A stretch of 64,000 nt of DNA from Chitinophagaceae bacterium (GTDB lineage Bacteria; Bacteroidota; Bacteroidia; Chitinophagales; Chitinophagaceae): contig CANNJE010000003.1 of assembly GCA_947504605.1 (NCBI GenBank), positions 18,983-82,982 on the forward strand, given 5' to 3'. Position 1 is the stretch's first letter; every line of letters begins with the position of its first letter. This document shows, one piece after another, positions 53,331 to 63,017 of the stretch. Both the position numbers and the translations under genes were made by a program. The notes under the pieces are model-generated. The model searched no databases and had not been told where the DNA came from. It saw only the letters and a list, made by a program, of their open reading frames with translations.

Positions 53331-54335
53331 ATGAAGGCCATTATACCAGTAGCAGGCGCAGGCACAAAGCTTCGTCCACACACATACACACAGCCAAAGG
53401 CATTGATTCCTCTGGCAGGGAAAACCATTCTCAGTATCATCATAGATCAGTTGAAGGAAGCAGGGATAAAAGATTTTATATTTATCATTGGGTATCTGGG
53501 AGAAAAGATTCAGGATTATGTGACGGATAAATATCCTGAACTCAATTGTAGTTTTATCACACAAAATGAAAGGTTCGGAACTGGCCATGCGATTGACCTT
53601 ACTAGAGAAATTGTAGGCGACGAAGAGTTATTGATTGTATTAGGCGATACTATTGCAGAATATGATTTGAAAATAGTGATGGATTCGCCCTACTCAATGC
53701 TTGGTGTAAAAAAGGTGGATGATCCACGTAATTTTGGCGTAGCAGAAATAGACGAGGACAATTTCATCAGCAGGGTAGTCGAAAAACCATCTATACCTAA
53801 AAGTAATTTGGCACTTGTGGGTATTTACAGAATTAAAGAAACTGTCCAGCTATTTGATTGCCTTAAAAAAGTTAATGATAATAATATCCGTAGTTACAAC
53901 GAATTCAGTCTTACAGATGCATTGGAGTGTATGATTCAGCAGGGGGCAAAATTCAAGTTTTTTAAAGTTTCTAACTGGTTTGATTGCGGCAAAAAAGAAA
54001 CCTTGCTCGAATCCAATGCCATACTATTAAAGAAATTTGGAGGCAATATTCCGGAAAATAATAATTTTCAAAACACGATAATTATCCAGCCGGTTAGTAT
54101 TGGCGAGGGATGTGTAATAAATAATTCAGTTATAGGCCCTAATGTTGCCATTGGCGAACACTCTATTATTAATCATTCAATTTTGAAAGATTCTATTATT
54201 GGAGCATATTCAAACATCAATGAAATTGTATTGAATAATTCTCTTATTGGTAGCGATGCAGAAGTAAAAGGGGTAAGTCGTAACCTGAATATTGGTGATA
54301 ATACAGCAATTGATTTAGGTGGGGGCACCAAATAG
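53331..54335 (+). CDS. Sugar-1-phosphate nucleotidyltransferase
   Basis: A 334-residue NDP-sugar pyrophosphorylase of the RfbA/GlmU/mannose-1-phosphate guanylyltransferase superfamily. The nucleotide-binding signature is AGAGTKLRPHTYTQPKALIP, a variant of GxGxRLxPxTxxxPK with Lys in place of the first Arg. Further motifs are VLGDTIAEYD and FGVAEIDEDNFISRVVEKP. The C-terminal ~80 residues form a left-handed beta-helix of hexapeptide repeats (INNSVIGPNVAIGEHSIIN). The activated sugar cannot be told from sequence; dTDP-glucose or similar is likely. It may supply the polysaccharide handled by the export genes 1-4 kb downstream (inference). Confidence 0.88.
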   Translation: MKAIIPVAGAGTKLRPHTYTQPKALIPLAGKTILSIIIDQLKEAGIKDFIFIIGYLGEKIQDYVTDKYPELNCSFITQNERFGTGHAIDLTREIVGDEELLIVLGDTIAEYDLKIVMDSPYSMLGVKKVDDPRNFGVAEIDEDNFISRVVEKPSIPKSNLALVGIYRIKETVQLFDCLKKVNDNNIRSYNEFSLTDALECMIQQGAKFKFFKVSNWFDCGKKETLLESNAILLKKFGGNIPENNNFQNTIIIQPVSIGEGCVINNSVIGPNVAIGEHSIINHSILKDSIIGAYSNINEIVLNNSLIGSDAEVKGVSRNLNIGDNTAIDLGGGTK

Positions 54336-54399
54336 TAGGTAATTTGTAAATAAATTCAGCCATTAAAATCTCTAATTAATGTAATTTATTTTAGGCAAT

Positions 54400-55347
54400 A
54401 TGCATTCATCTACCCATAAAATCACTCAATTATTTAAGATAGAAAAACCTATCATCCAGGCAGGAATGATATGGGCTAGTGGTTGGCAATTGGCTAGTGC
54501 TGTTAGTAATGCAGGAGGATTGGGCCTTATAGGTAGCGGCAGCATGTATCCAGATGTATTAAAAGAACAGATTAAAAAATGTAAAATCGCCACGGATAAA
54601 CCATTTGGTGTAAATGTACCCTTATTGTATCCTGATATTGATAAGCATATACAAACCATTATAGAAGAAAAAGTTCCCATAGTATTTACAAGTGCGGGAA
54701 ATCCTAAAACTTATACTTCTATGCTAAAAGCGCATGGAATTACCGTTGTACACGTGGTTAGCAGTAGTAAATTTGCTATAAAGGCACAGGATGCAGGCTG
54801 CGATGCTATAGTAGCAGAGGGGTTCGAGGCTGGAGGCCATAATGGAAGGGAGGAAACCACCAGTTTTGTATTAATACCTGCAGTCTGTGAAAAAGTACAG
54901 ATTCCTGTCATTGCAGCTGGTGGAATTGCAACTGGAAGGCAGATGCTTGCAGCAATAATTCTGGGTGCTAATGGAGTGCAGATAGGCAGTAGGTTTATTG
55001 CCAGTAATGAAGCTTCTTGTCATATAAATTTTAAAAATGCTGTAATAAAAAGCCAGGAAGGAGATACGGTATTGTCTTTAAAAAAACTGACTCCTGTTAG
55101 ATTATTAAAAAATGAATTTTACGATCAACTTCAATTAGCTGAGACCAATGGTGCTGCCAAAGAGGAATTGGAGCAATTATTAGGAAGGGGCAGGGCTAAA
55201 AAAGGAATGTTTGAGGGTGATTTAAAGGAAGGTGAACTGGAAATTGGGCAGGTAAGTGCCTTATTAGACAAGATTCAACCTGCAAATGAGATTGTAGAAG
55301 AGATTTGGCAGGAGTATAACGAGTTACTTGACCGATGCTGCAAATAA
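54400..55347 (+). CDS. NAD(P)H-dependent flavin oxidoreductase (nitronate monooxygenase/FabK-like)
   Basis: A 315-residue FMN-dependent TIM-barrel enzyme of the nitronate monooxygenase/YrpB/FabK family. Motifs are KPIIQAGMIWASGWQLASAV with SNAGGLGLIG at the N-terminus, the conserved His region AEGFEAGGHNGRE, and phosphate binding AAGGIATGRQMLAAI plus GANGVQIGSRF. Known family roles include nitronate detoxification and enoyl-ACP reduction. Which applies here cannot be decided. It lies between the nucleotidyltransferase and the polysaccharide export genes; a promoter for the next gene overlaps its stop codon region. Confidence 0.87.
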   Translation: MHSSTHKITQLFKIEKPIIQAGMIWASGWQLASAVSNAGGLGLIGSGSMYPDVLKEQIKKCKIATDKPFGVNVPLLYPDIDKHIQTIIEEKVPIVFTSAGNPKTYTSMLKAHGITVVHVVSSSKFAIKAQDAGCDAIVAEGFEAGGHNGREETTSFVLIPAVCEKVQIPVIAAGGIATGRQMLAAIILGANGVQIGSRFIASNEASCHINFKNAVIKSQEGDTVLSLKKLTPVRLLKNEFYDQLQLAETNGAAKEELEQLLGRGRAKKGMFEGDLKEGELEIGQVSALLDKIQPANEIVEEIWQEYNELLDRCCK

Positions 55348-55360
55348 AAATTTATATTTG
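55328..55360 (+). promoter_or_regulatory. Promoter of the SLBB/polysaccharide export gene
   Basis: CTTG (TTG at 55328-55330), 22-nt spacer, then TATATTTG at 55353-55360. The -33 part lies inside the preceding gene. The element lies 38 bp upstream of the ATG at 55398 and rules out the upstream frame start at 55335. Confidence 0.55.
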
Positions 55361-55397
55361 CCCCGATTCAAATAATTATAAATCAATCCCCATAAAA

Positions 55398-57773
55398 ATG
55401 CAAAGTGCAAAGAGGCGTTTTCAGATAAAAATGCTGTTTTTTATTGTCTTTAATTTTATTTCTTTAATGGCATTCTGTCAGCCTCCCTTAGAGGTGCAGA
55501 TTCCAACAGAAATATCATCAGGTCAGATAGATCCTAAAAATTTGTCTCAGCCCCAACTTAGAGCATTGCTTGAAGATCAAAATAAGGAGACAGGGGTTGA
55601 TAAAAATGCTGATTTTTATAAGAATAATGCAATTGAAAAAGACAGCGTTGTAGCTGACGATGTTCGCAGAAGTGTTTATAGCCCTAAAAAGACTTTTGGT
55701 GCAGATGTATTTGCGTTTGCTGCAGGCACTTCCCTTACCGAATTATCAACTCCTCCGCTGGATTATCCAATCGGAGTAGGTGACCATATCATTGTTTCTT
55801 TGTGGGGAGCTGCGGAATTTCAGGAAGATTACGTAGTTGCAAGAGATGGTGCAATTTTTCCTAATAGTTTGGGTAAAATAAGTGTACAAGGACTCACTTT
55901 TGAAAATATGAGGGCAATTGTTTACTCAAGGTTTAAAAGTGTTGTACCCGCAGCCACTAATATTTCCGTTTCATTGGGACAGCCAAGGTCTATCAATGTA
56001 AATGTTGTAGGAGAAGTAAACAGGGCAGGTATTCAAACAGTATCTGCATTCAGCAATGCTTTTCAGGTAATCGGCAAAGCAGGTGGTGTTACCCAGTTTG
56101 GTAATCTTAGAAGTATTCAGATAAAAAGAAATGGCAAAATAATCGACGATTTGGATGTTTATAAATATCTCACCACCGGCGATTTCGGGAAACATATTTA
56201 CCTACAAAACAATGATTTTGTAATTGTAGGGTTTATGGAGAAAAAGGTAATGGCAACAGGGCAGTTTAAACGCCCAATGTTTTATCAATTAAAAAAAGAG
56301 GAAGGAGTAAAAGCGTTAATAAAATATGCTGGAGGCCTTAATTCAGAGGCATTGGCTTCTGCATTAAAAGTTTTACGTACAGAAAACGAAAAGCAAATAC
56401 AAAGAGATGTAAATGCCAATGCGATATTGTTGATAGAAGGAGAAGATTTTGATTTGTTAGACGGAGATATTGTAAAGGTTGATTTGGTCAAACCGGGCAT
56501 TAGCAATAAAGTTGAAATTCGGGGAGAAATCACCTATCCAGATGTTTTTGAACTTCGTGATGGCGACCGGTTATTTGATCTTATTAACCGTGCAGGTGGT
56601 GTTACCCGAAATACATATTTACCCAGGGCATACATTTTCAGGGGGGCGGGCGATTCAACCAATCTTCGTTCAGACAGGCTTGAAGTAAATCTTACAGGAG
56701 TAAATAACAATGAACTTAACAGTATTAGTAATGTAAAACTGGAAGCAAATGATATTGTACAATTGTTTTCAAAAAATGAATTTGCAGAATCTCAATATGT
56801 AGAAATTTATGGAGAAGTTAGAAAAGAAGGGAAGGTAAATAGGTATGGAGGTATGACACTGGAGGATTTGTTGTATTTGTCTGGAGGAATTAAGCAAACT
56901 GCTGAATTTGGCAGATTAGAGATTTCGAGTATTGTAGATATTGATTCGGCAAAACAGGGCCTTAAGCCTACCAGAACGGTAGTTAGAGCCTTTTCAATTT
57001 TACCTAATCTTTCGTTGGATTCGGCAGCGTCAAAAATTTATTTAAAACCTTATGACCAGATTTTTGTAAGGCGCAATCCTACTTTTGAATTGCAGCAGAA
57101 TATTGAGTTAAAGGGATTGATAAAATATCCTGGGTTATATCCAAGGCTAACTAAGTTTGATCGTTTATCTTCTTATATGGATCGTGCGGGTGGCTACACT
57201 GATAATGCAAATGTTTCAGGAGCGTTGTTGATTAGAAAGAAAACAGAAAGTCTTAGAGAAAAAGTTACTTTAAAACCCAAGTTAGATTCATTGGGAAGAC
57301 CAATTATAGATAGTGCTTTTTTGTCATTAAAAAATATAGATGCTCCTATCAGTATTGATTTATACAGGGCATTAAAATATCGCAACAGTAAACATGATAT
57401 TGTTTTGCAAGAAGGCGATGTTATTTTTATACCCGAAATAAATCCATTCGTAACAGTACAAGGTAGTGTGCAGTCTCCTTTAAAAATTGCATATGACAAA
57501 GACCATTCTAAACTTATGTATTACGTAGATAGGGCGGGAGGTTTTGGAGTGAAGCCATGGCGCAAAAGGGTTTTTGTTACTTATGCTAATGGTAAAAGCA
57601 GAAGGACAAAATCATTTCTATTCTTCAAATTCTACCCCAAAGTTGAAGAGGGTGCTACAGTTTCGGTTCCTTTAAAACCACAGGGACAGGATATAGGAGA
57701 TACTGTAAAATCTGTGATGGTGGCTTCAATACCTGTAATACTTACGGCTATTATTTTTAAATACATAAACTAA
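55398..57773 (+). CDS. Polysaccharide export protein with SLBB repeats (Wza-like)
   Basis: A 791-residue export protein. After a signal peptide (LFFIVFNFISLMAFC) comes a polysaccharide-export (Poly_export) domain near residues 105-200 (LDYPIGVGDHIIVSLWGAAE, then VAGDGA-like VARDGAIFPNSLGKI), and then several SLBB domains marked by VNVVGEVNRAGIQTV, VEIRGEITYPDVFELRDGD, VEIYGEVRKEGKVNRYGGM, IELKGLIKYPGLYPRL, and VTVQGSVQSPLKIAYDKD. A short C-terminal membrane helix is present (VMVASIPVILTAIIFKYIN). It would form the outer-membrane conduit for exopolysaccharide. It is much longer than E. coli Wza because of extra SLBB units, as in other Bacteroidota. Wzz-like gene follows after 13 bp. Confidence 0.92.
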   Translation: MQSAKRRFQIKMLFFIVFNFISLMAFCQPPLEVQIPTEISSGQIDPKNLSQPQLRALLEDQNKETGVDKNADFYKNNAIEKDSVVADDVRRSVYSPKKTFGADVFAFAAGTSLTELSTPPLDYPIGVGDHIIVSLWGAAEFQEDYVVARDGAIFPNSLGKISVQGLTFENMRAIVYSRFKSVVPAATNISVSLGQPRSINVNVVGEVNRAGIQTVSAFSNAFQVIGKAGGVTQFGNLRSIQIKRNGKIIDDLDVYKYLTTGDFGKHIYLQNNDFVIVGFMEKKVMATGQFKRPMFYQLKKEEGVKALIKYAGGLNSEALASALKVLRTENEKQIQRDVNANAILLIEGEDFDLLDGDIVKVDLVKPGISNKVEIRGEITYPDVFELRDGDRLFDLINRAGGVTRNTYLPRAYIFRGAGDSTNLRSDRLEVNLTGVNNNELNSISNVKLEANDIVQLFSKNEFAESQYVEIYGEVRKEGKVNRYGGMTLEDLLYLSGGIKQTAEFGRLEISSIVDIDSAKQGLKPTRTVVRAFSILPNLSLDSAASKIYLKPYDQIFVRRNPTFELQQNIELKGLIKYPGLYPRLTKFDRLSSYMDRAGGYTDNANVSGALLIRKKTESLREKVTLKPKLDSLGRPIIDSAFLSLKNIDAPISIDLYRALKYRNSKHDIVLQEGDVIFIPEINPFVTVQGSVQSPLKIAYDKDHSKLMYYVDRAGGFGVKPWRKRVFVTYANGKSRRTKSFLFFKFYPKVEEGATVSVPLKPQGQDIGDTVKSVMVASIPVILTAIIFKYIN

Positions 57774-57786
57774 ATCCAAACTAATA

Positions 57787-58830
57787 GTGAACACAAACGA
57801 TTTTATACGTAAAATATTTTTAAGGCTGGCTAAGTTTAAGTGGCTTATTTTTCTAGGAAGTGTATTGTTCGGTGCTTTAATGTTTTTTTATGCTAAATCA
57901 ATACCGCCAGTATATATTGCTAAATCAACAGTTTTTCCATTAACAGCATCCAACGAAAATCCTACAACTAGTGCTATCAGTACTTTATTAGGTGGTACCG
58001 ATGCTCCAAAAAGTTTTAGTCAGGATGCCTCAATTAATATTGTAGAATTGGCTTTGAGTAGAAATACCATGGAGTCTGTTGTTTTGAAAAGGTTACCACA
58101 ATTTGAAAATAAAAGAATTGCAGAATTACTGATTGAAGGATATAATAAATCAAAAAAAATTTATCAGCCATCTATTAAAGTGCCAAATGATACATTGATG
58201 CTAAAATCGGTGGGGAGTTCCATATTAAAACCGAATTATACAGCCAAAGTATTGAAGAGTGGTATTTTTGAAGTGACTTTCAGTAATTCCAATCAGGCGT
58301 TACTTTCTCCAGTAAGTTATGAATTGATTGATAAGATTTCGCAGTTTTATATCGATATGAAAATTAAAAAGGCAAAAAGAGATTATGATTTTACTATCAA
58401 AAAAATCGATTCTCTTCAGATTGTATTAGATGGATTTGACCAAGAAGCCATCAAAATGAATAATACAACTTTGTTTGTTCCTAATTCAAGAATGGAATAC
58501 AGTATACCAAAAGAGAATTTGGTAAATTCTAAAGAAAGAGTAATACGCCAAAGAGATGCAGCTGCCAATAACAGGGAAGAGGCTCTGTGGAGATTACAGA
58601 AAGCTACCCCTATCATTGCTACCCTTGATAAACCAGAAGCACCTTATGACAAGCAAGTTGCTTCAGCTTTTTTATATGCTTTTATAGGATTGTTTTTTGG
58701 AGCCTTTATTACTATTGGTATATTGGTTGCACCTTTTATTTCAGATTACGTAAAATTTGAGGCCAATAAAGCCATCTTTGGAGAAGAAAATCCAGGGGAT
58801 GAAAAGCCTAGTACAGCAGCTGTTATTTAA
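57787..58830 (+). CDS. Chain-length determinant (Wzz/PCP) family protein
   Basis: A 347-residue polysaccharide co-polymerase. It has an N-terminal helix (KWLIFLGSVLFGALMFFYA, about residues 18-36) and a C-terminal helix near 290-315 (FLYAFIGLFFGAFITIGIL), flanking a large periplasmic, partly coiled region. The start is GTG, 13 bp after the SLBB gene, so the pair is an operon. No Wzc-type kinase domain is fused. The role is to set glycan chain length together with the export protein. A near-perfect terminator follows. Confidence 0.87.
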   Translation: MNTNDFIRKIFLRLAKFKWLIFLGSVLFGALMFFYAKSIPPVYIAKSTVFPLTASNENPTTSAISTLLGGTDAPKSFSQDASINIVELALSRNTMESVVLKRLPQFENKRIAELLIEGYNKSKKIYQPSIKVPNDTLMLKSVGSSILKPNYTAKVLKSGIFEVTFSNSNQALLSPVSYELIDKISQFYIDMKIKKAKRDYDFTIKKIDSLQIVLDGFDQEAIKMNNTTLFVPNSRMEYSIPKENLVNSKERVIRQRDAAANNREEALWRLQKATPIIATLDKPEAPYDKQVASAFLYAFIGLFFGAFITIGILVAPFISDYVKFEANKAIFGEENPGDEKPSTAAVI

Positions 58831-58845
58831 AGAATTAAATATTAT

Positions 58846-58886
58846 AAAAGATAAGGGGTTTCAATTTTTGAAACCCCTTATCTTTT
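58846..58886 (+). terminator. Long bidirectional terminator after the Wzz-like gene
   Basis: The 19-bp perfect stem AAAAGATAAGGGGTTTCAA / TTGAAACCCCTTATCTTTT with a TTT loop serves the convergent ABC permease gene too. This is the longest perfect hairpin of the window. Confidence 0.9.
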
Positions 58887-58902
58887 ATGTTGTATTTTAG
58901 AT

Positions 58903-60195
58903 TTATCCCTTTTTAAAACCCCATTTAAGCATCTCTTTCCAGCTTGGCTTTTTTCCATACATCAATATCCCTGTTCGGTAAATTTTGCCGGTAACCCATG
59001 TAAAAAATAAGAAAGTTCCAATAAGTAATAACATAGATACGGCTATTTGCCAGAAAGGAATATCATATGTGATTCGGCCCATCATAACTATAGGAGAAGT
59101 GAGTGGAAATAAACTTCCAAAAACCGCCATTGTACTATTCGGATTATTGATAGAATTGGTCATAATTACAAACCCAAGAATGATCGGCATCAGAATAGGG
59201 AAAACCAGTTGTTGTGCTTCCTGCTGATCTTCGCTAACTACACTCCCAACTGCCGCAAACAACGAAGCATAGGTTAGATAGCCTGCAAGGAAATAAAATA
59301 AAAATAAAAATAAGATCTTGGCTAATGGCAAGGCAGACATACCCTGTGTAAATGTTGCTATCATATTAATGTCTTCATCAGACGCTGTACCACTCGAAAT
59401 TTGTTGCATAATATCAGGAAATATTAAAGGAATGGCCGACTGAAGTACAATCATAATGACGATCCAGATAGCAAATTGTGTAAGGCCAACAGCCCCAATG
59501 CCAATAATTTTGCCCAGCATTAGTTGAAAAGGTTTTACTGAGCTAATAATTACTTCTGCAATACGATTTGTTTTTTCTTCCATAACACCCCTCATTACCT
59601 GTGTGCCATAAATAATCATCATCATATAGATCAGGATGCCACATGCAAATGATACCAGATAAGCAATACCTGCACTTCCTTTTTTGCTTCCTTCTTTACT
59701 GTCAATGGTATTTTCTACCTGCACATCCGCTGTGATGCTTTTAAATACAGCGGGATCTATTCCTTTTGCCAGCAGCCTTTTATTTTCGATGGCCTTATTA
59801 ATAAGTTTTTCAATGGCAATACTATTGGTAAGACTCAAAGAAGACTGACTGTGTACAAAAAATTTATGCGGCTTTGAAATATCAAAATCCGGCACATTTA
59901 AAAAAGCCTGAAATCCCTGATCCTTGTATTTGTTAATGAAGCTCTGCTCTGTTTCATTTTTGATAAAAGAAAGTTTCAGGTTTGTATTTTGACTAGACAA
60001 ACTATCGCTAAAAAGTTCTGCATTATCTATAATAGCAATTTTCGTTTCATCAGTAGTGCCTTTAATTGAAATGGCAATGATAACTGCATAAAATGCAACA
60101 ATGACTAGTGGAACTAAAATGGTTGTAAGTAAAAAAGATTTCTTTTTTACCCTGGTAAAATATTCTCTGCTTATGATTAATAATGTTTTATTCAT
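58903..60195 (-). CDS. ABC-2 type permease (NatB-like)
   Basis: A 430-residue membrane component. It has one N-terminal helix (about residues 20-45), a large extracytoplasmic domain of about 130 residues, then five C-terminal helices ending in MLLLIGTFLFFTWVTG. The pattern IIIGTQVMRGVMEEKTNRIAEVIISSVKP (read across about residues 195-222) is characteristic of the NatB/ABC-2 family. It is transcribed with the ATPase gene 18 bp upstream. NatAB-type systems export Na+ or drugs; the substrate here is unknown. Confidence 0.88.
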   Translation of the reverse strand: MNKTLLIISREYFTRVKKKSFLLTTILVPLVIVAFYAVIIAISIKGTTDETKIAIIDNAELFSDSLSSQNTNLKLSFIKNETEQSFINKYKDQGFQAFLNVPDFDISKPHKFFVHSQSSLSLTNSIAIEKLINKAIENKRLLAKGIDPAVFKSITADVQVENTIDSKEGSKKGSAGIAYLVSFACGILIYMMMIIYGTQVMRGVMEEKTNRIAEVIISSVKPFQLMLGKIIGIGAVGLTQFAIWIVIMIVLQSAIPLIFPDIMQQISSGTASDEDINMIATFTQGMSALPLAKILFLFLFYFLAGYLTYASLFAAVGSVVSEDQQEAQQLVFPILMPIILGFVIMTNSINNPNSTMAVFGSLFPLTSPIVMMGRITYDIPFWQIAVSMLLLIGTFLFFTWVTGKIYRTGILMYGKKPSWKEMLKWGFKKG

Positions 60196-60213
60196 GTTTA
60201 TTAAAATATAAGA

Positions 60214-61143
60214 TTATTGAATGTTTTGAAATTGCCTTGCTTTTGTGGTGTCTTCAACCAGTTTAATAAAAATGTCATTGAGAGAAGGCAATACTTCATT
60301 AAATGACTGGATCTCCACACCTTGGCTTAAAAAATGTTTTAGAACATCATTTGGGGTAGCATCGTTTTGAAGTCTTAGTAAAACCTGGTGATTGTCATGT
60401 TTTACCACTTCAAAAATATAGTTTATCAGGTTTTCCGGTAAAGTCTTTGCACCCAGTTGGTAAATATTTTCTTTAAACTCCTGTTTAATATTATTCACCG
60501 ATCCATCCAGTATTTTTTTACCCTTATTGATTAAAACAATATGGTCACATATTTCTTCTACCTGCTCCATACGATGTGTGCTAAAAATGATTGTACTTCC
60601 ATTTTTTGCGAGATGAAATATTTCATCTTTTATTAAATTGGCATTTACCGGATCTAGGCCACTAAAGGGTTCGTCCAGAATAATGAGTTTGGGTTCATGT
60701 AAAACGGTGGTTACAAATTGCAGCTTTTGGCTCATCCCCTTGCTCAGATCCTCCACTTTTTTATTCCACCAGCTCTGCATTTCAAATTTAATAAACCATT
60801 CTTTTACTTTTTGGGTTGCTTCAGCATGACTTAATCCTTTTAGTCTTGCTAGGTAAACAGCCTGCTCACCTATCTTCATCTTTTTATACAAGCCTCTTTC
60901 CTCGGGCATATAACCTATATTTCTAAAATCGCTTTGTGGATCGAATTTTTTACCGTTAAACATGACTTCGCCACTATCAGGATAAAAGATGCCAGTGATC
61001 ATTCTTAGCAAAGTAGTTTTTCCGGCACCATTTGGACCAAGCATTCCAAAAATACTGCCCTCGTTGATGGAGAAACTGATATCATCCACTGCTTTTTGAG
61101 TGGCAAAATATTTTTTAAGATTTTGTAGTTCCAGTAATTGCAT
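60214..61143 (-). CDS. ABC transporter ATP-binding protein (NatA-like)
   Basis: A 309-residue ATPase with Walker A GPNGAGKTT, signature DLSKGMSQKLQF, Walker B LIILDEPFSGLDP and switch His in IIFSTHRMEQVE. The Q-loop and gap YMPEERGLYKKM are typical of the NatA/antibiotic-export branch. A C-terminal extension of about 80 residues follows. The permease gene lies 18 bp downstream and completes the transporter. The signature has Lys in place of the second Gly (SKGM), which also occurs in this branch. Confidence 0.92.
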   Translation of the reverse strand: MQLLELQNLKKYFATQKAVDDISFSINEGSIFGMLGPNGAGKTTLLRMITGIFYPDSGEVMFNGKKFDPQSDFRNIGYMPEERGLYKKMKIGEQAVYLARLKGLSHAEATQKVKEWFIKFEMQSWWNKKVEDLSKGMSQKLQFVTTVLHEPKLIILDEPFSGLDPVNANLIKDEIFHLAKNGSTIIFSTHRMEQVEEICDHIVLINKGKKILDGSVNNIKQEFKENIYQLGAKTLPENLINYIFEVVKHDNHQVLLRLQNDATPNDVLKHFLSQGVEIQSFNEVLPSLNDIFIKLVEDTTKARQFQNIQ

Positions 61144-61225
61144 AGCTGAATAAATTTGAATAATTAAAAGTAGGCATGATTTTACAACCGGCTACAATTA
61201 TTAGGATAAACGGATAAAAAGTTCT

Positions 61226-62839
61226 TTAGAGAGAAAATAATTTTTTTTCGATGATGGAAGCAATCCTTTCCCCATCCATTGCTGCGCTGACTATACCCCC
61301 AGCATAACCTGCGCCTTCGGCACAAGGGTAGAGATTTTTTATCTGAGGATGGGATAGGGTTTCACTATCTCTGGGTATTCGAACCGGACTTGAAGTGCGG
61401 CTTTCTGTTGCTACAACAATCGCCTCGTTTGTAAAATAGCCATTACCGTAAGCTCCCGAATTCATTTTTCTGCCAAATGCTTTGAAGCCTCCGGCTAAGG
61501 CACTGTAAATAAAAGAAGGTAAAACATTGTTAAGTTCTGCCGATTTTAAGCCCGGGAGGTATGAGTTTTCTGGCAGGCTTGTGGATAATCTTTTTGAAAC
61601 AAAATCCTGCATTCGTTGAGCAGGGGCTACAAATTTCCCTCCGCCTGCATGGTAGGCTTCCTGCTCTACCATTTGCTGAAAGTGCATAAAGAGCAACGGG
61701 TCATCGTCGTTGATATAGTTAAATTGGCTAGAATTTTTTAAACATTGAATGGCATCTTTTTTTTCTACCTGCACTACCATGCCACTGTTTGCAAAAGGGT
61801 TATCTCTTTTTGAAGGGCTCCAGCCATTTACTACGAGTTCTTCGGGGTTTGTACTTGCTGGAGCAATAATGCCTCCAGGGCACATGCAAAAAGAAAAAAC
61901 GCCTTTCTCTTCAACTTGTTGTACCAGACTGTATGATGCCGGGGGTAAAAAAGACCCTCTAGTTTGGCAATGGTATTGTGCACTGTCAATTAATGCTTGA
62001 GGATGTTCTACTCTTACACCTAATGCAAATGGTTTGGCTTCTATTAAAATATTTTTGCTGTGCAAAAGGGTAAAAATATCTCTGGCCGAGTGTCCAGTAG
62101 CCAGAATATAGGCATCTGCCGTTATTTTTTCACCATCCCCTGTTTGTATAAATGCGATTTCAGTTTCTTGTATGGTGAAATCGGTTAGTTTTTTTTCAAA
62201 AAACACCTGTCCGCCACAACCTATGATCATTTCTCTCATAGCTGTAATGATTTGCGGGAGCTTATTGGTGCCTATATGAGGGTGGGCGTCGTAGAGGATG
62301 TTTTCAGGGGCACCAAATTGTACAAATAGCTGTAATATCCTATTGATATCACCTCGTTTATTGCTGCGGGTATATAGTTTGCCATCGCTATATGTGCCGG
62401 CACCGCCTTCTCCAAAGCAATAATTACTTTCGGGGTTTATAACGCCTTCTTTGTTTAGTTGTGCAAGATCTCTTCGGCGCGCCCTTACATCTTTACCTCT
62501 TTCTATAATAATGGGCTTAATGCCCGCCTCTATAAGCTTGAGGGCGGCAAATAACCCAGCCGGTCCTGCACCCACAATCAGTACTTTTTTGTCTGCATGG
62601 GTTACATCTTTAAAATGGAAGGTTAAGCCCGGCCGTTCTATAAATGGCTCATCTATAAATGCATTTAGTGTGAGATTAAAAAAAACTGTTTTGCCTCTTG
62701 CATCTATTGATTTTTTGAGAATATAAAAGCCGCTAATACTTGAGAGTTTTTTACCTGTAGTAGAAGATATATATTTCCTTATGCTCTCGTCACTGGCGGC
62801 TTCTGAGGGTAAAAGTTTAAATGATATGATCTGCTGCAT
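61226..62839 (-). CDS. FAD-dependent oxidoreductase (COG2509 type)
   Basis: A 537-residue flavoprotein. An N-terminal domain of about 90 residues (resembling a ferredoxin-like part found in this group) leads into the FAD dinucleotide-binding motif VLIVGAGPAGLFAALKL, then RGKDVRARRRDLAQL, the loop NYCFGEGGAGTYSDGKL, ILATGHSARDIF, and a C-terminal FAD contact GAGYAGGIVSAAMDG. This matches uncharacterised FAD-dependent dehydrogenases of COG2509. The function is unknown. A VCMCPGG-like segment (FSFCMCPGGII) carries two cysteines that could be redox-active (inference). Confidence 0.87.
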   Translation of the reverse strand: MQQIISFKLLPSEAASDESIRKYISSTTGKKLSSISGFYILKKSIDARGKTVFFNLTLNAFIDEPFIERPGLTFHFKDVTHADKKVLIVGAGPAGLFAALKLIEAGIKPIIIERGKDVRARRRDLAQLNKEGVINPESNYCFGEGGAGTYSDGKLYTRSNKRGDINRILQLFVQFGAPENILYDAHPHIGTNKLPQIITAMREMIIGCGGQVFFEKKLTDFTIQETEIAFIQTGDGEKITADAYILATGHSARDIFTLLHSKNILIEAKPFALGVRVEHPQALIDSAQYHCQTRGSFLPPASYSLVQQVEEKGVFSFCMCPGGIIAPASTNPEELVVNGWSPSKRDNPFANSGMVVQVEKKDAIQCLKNSSQFNYINDDDPLLFMHFQQMVEQEAYHAGGGKFVAPAQRMQDFVSKRLSTSLPENSYLPGLKSAELNNVLPSFIYSALAGGFKAFGRKMNSGAYGNGYFTNEAIVVATESRTSSPVRIPRDSETLSHPQIKNLYPCAEGAGYAGGIVSAAMDGERIASIIEKKLFSL

Positions 62840-62952
62840 ACGCTGGTTAATTTAATCTAAGAACAGTGGTCGCATTTAATATTTGGATAGCTGAAAGTAA
62901 AACTAAGCGACTCGATGATGTTATTTATTCTAAGGCATGTTGCCCATAAAAA

Positions 62953-62979
62953 CTTACATCCCTTTTAAAGGGATGTAAG
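62953..62979 (-). terminator. Intrinsic terminator after the DUF3127 gene
   Basis: The minus strand reads CTTACATCCCTTT-A-AAAGGGATGTAAG (inner pairs open to make the loop) followed by TTTTT. It lies 39 bp past the stop of the DUF3127 gene. Confidence 0.75.
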
Positions 62980-63017
62980 GAGGGAAATTATTAAGCTAAT
63001 AAAATGTTCATTATTGA

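Noticed and set aside
61580-61588. Perfect DnaA box TTATCCACA (minus strand), 2.3 kb from dnaA
   Set aside because: It lies within conserved coding sequence of the FAD oxidoreductase, and another equally good match occurs at 18068-18076 inside a hydrolase gene, so single copies are not informative.
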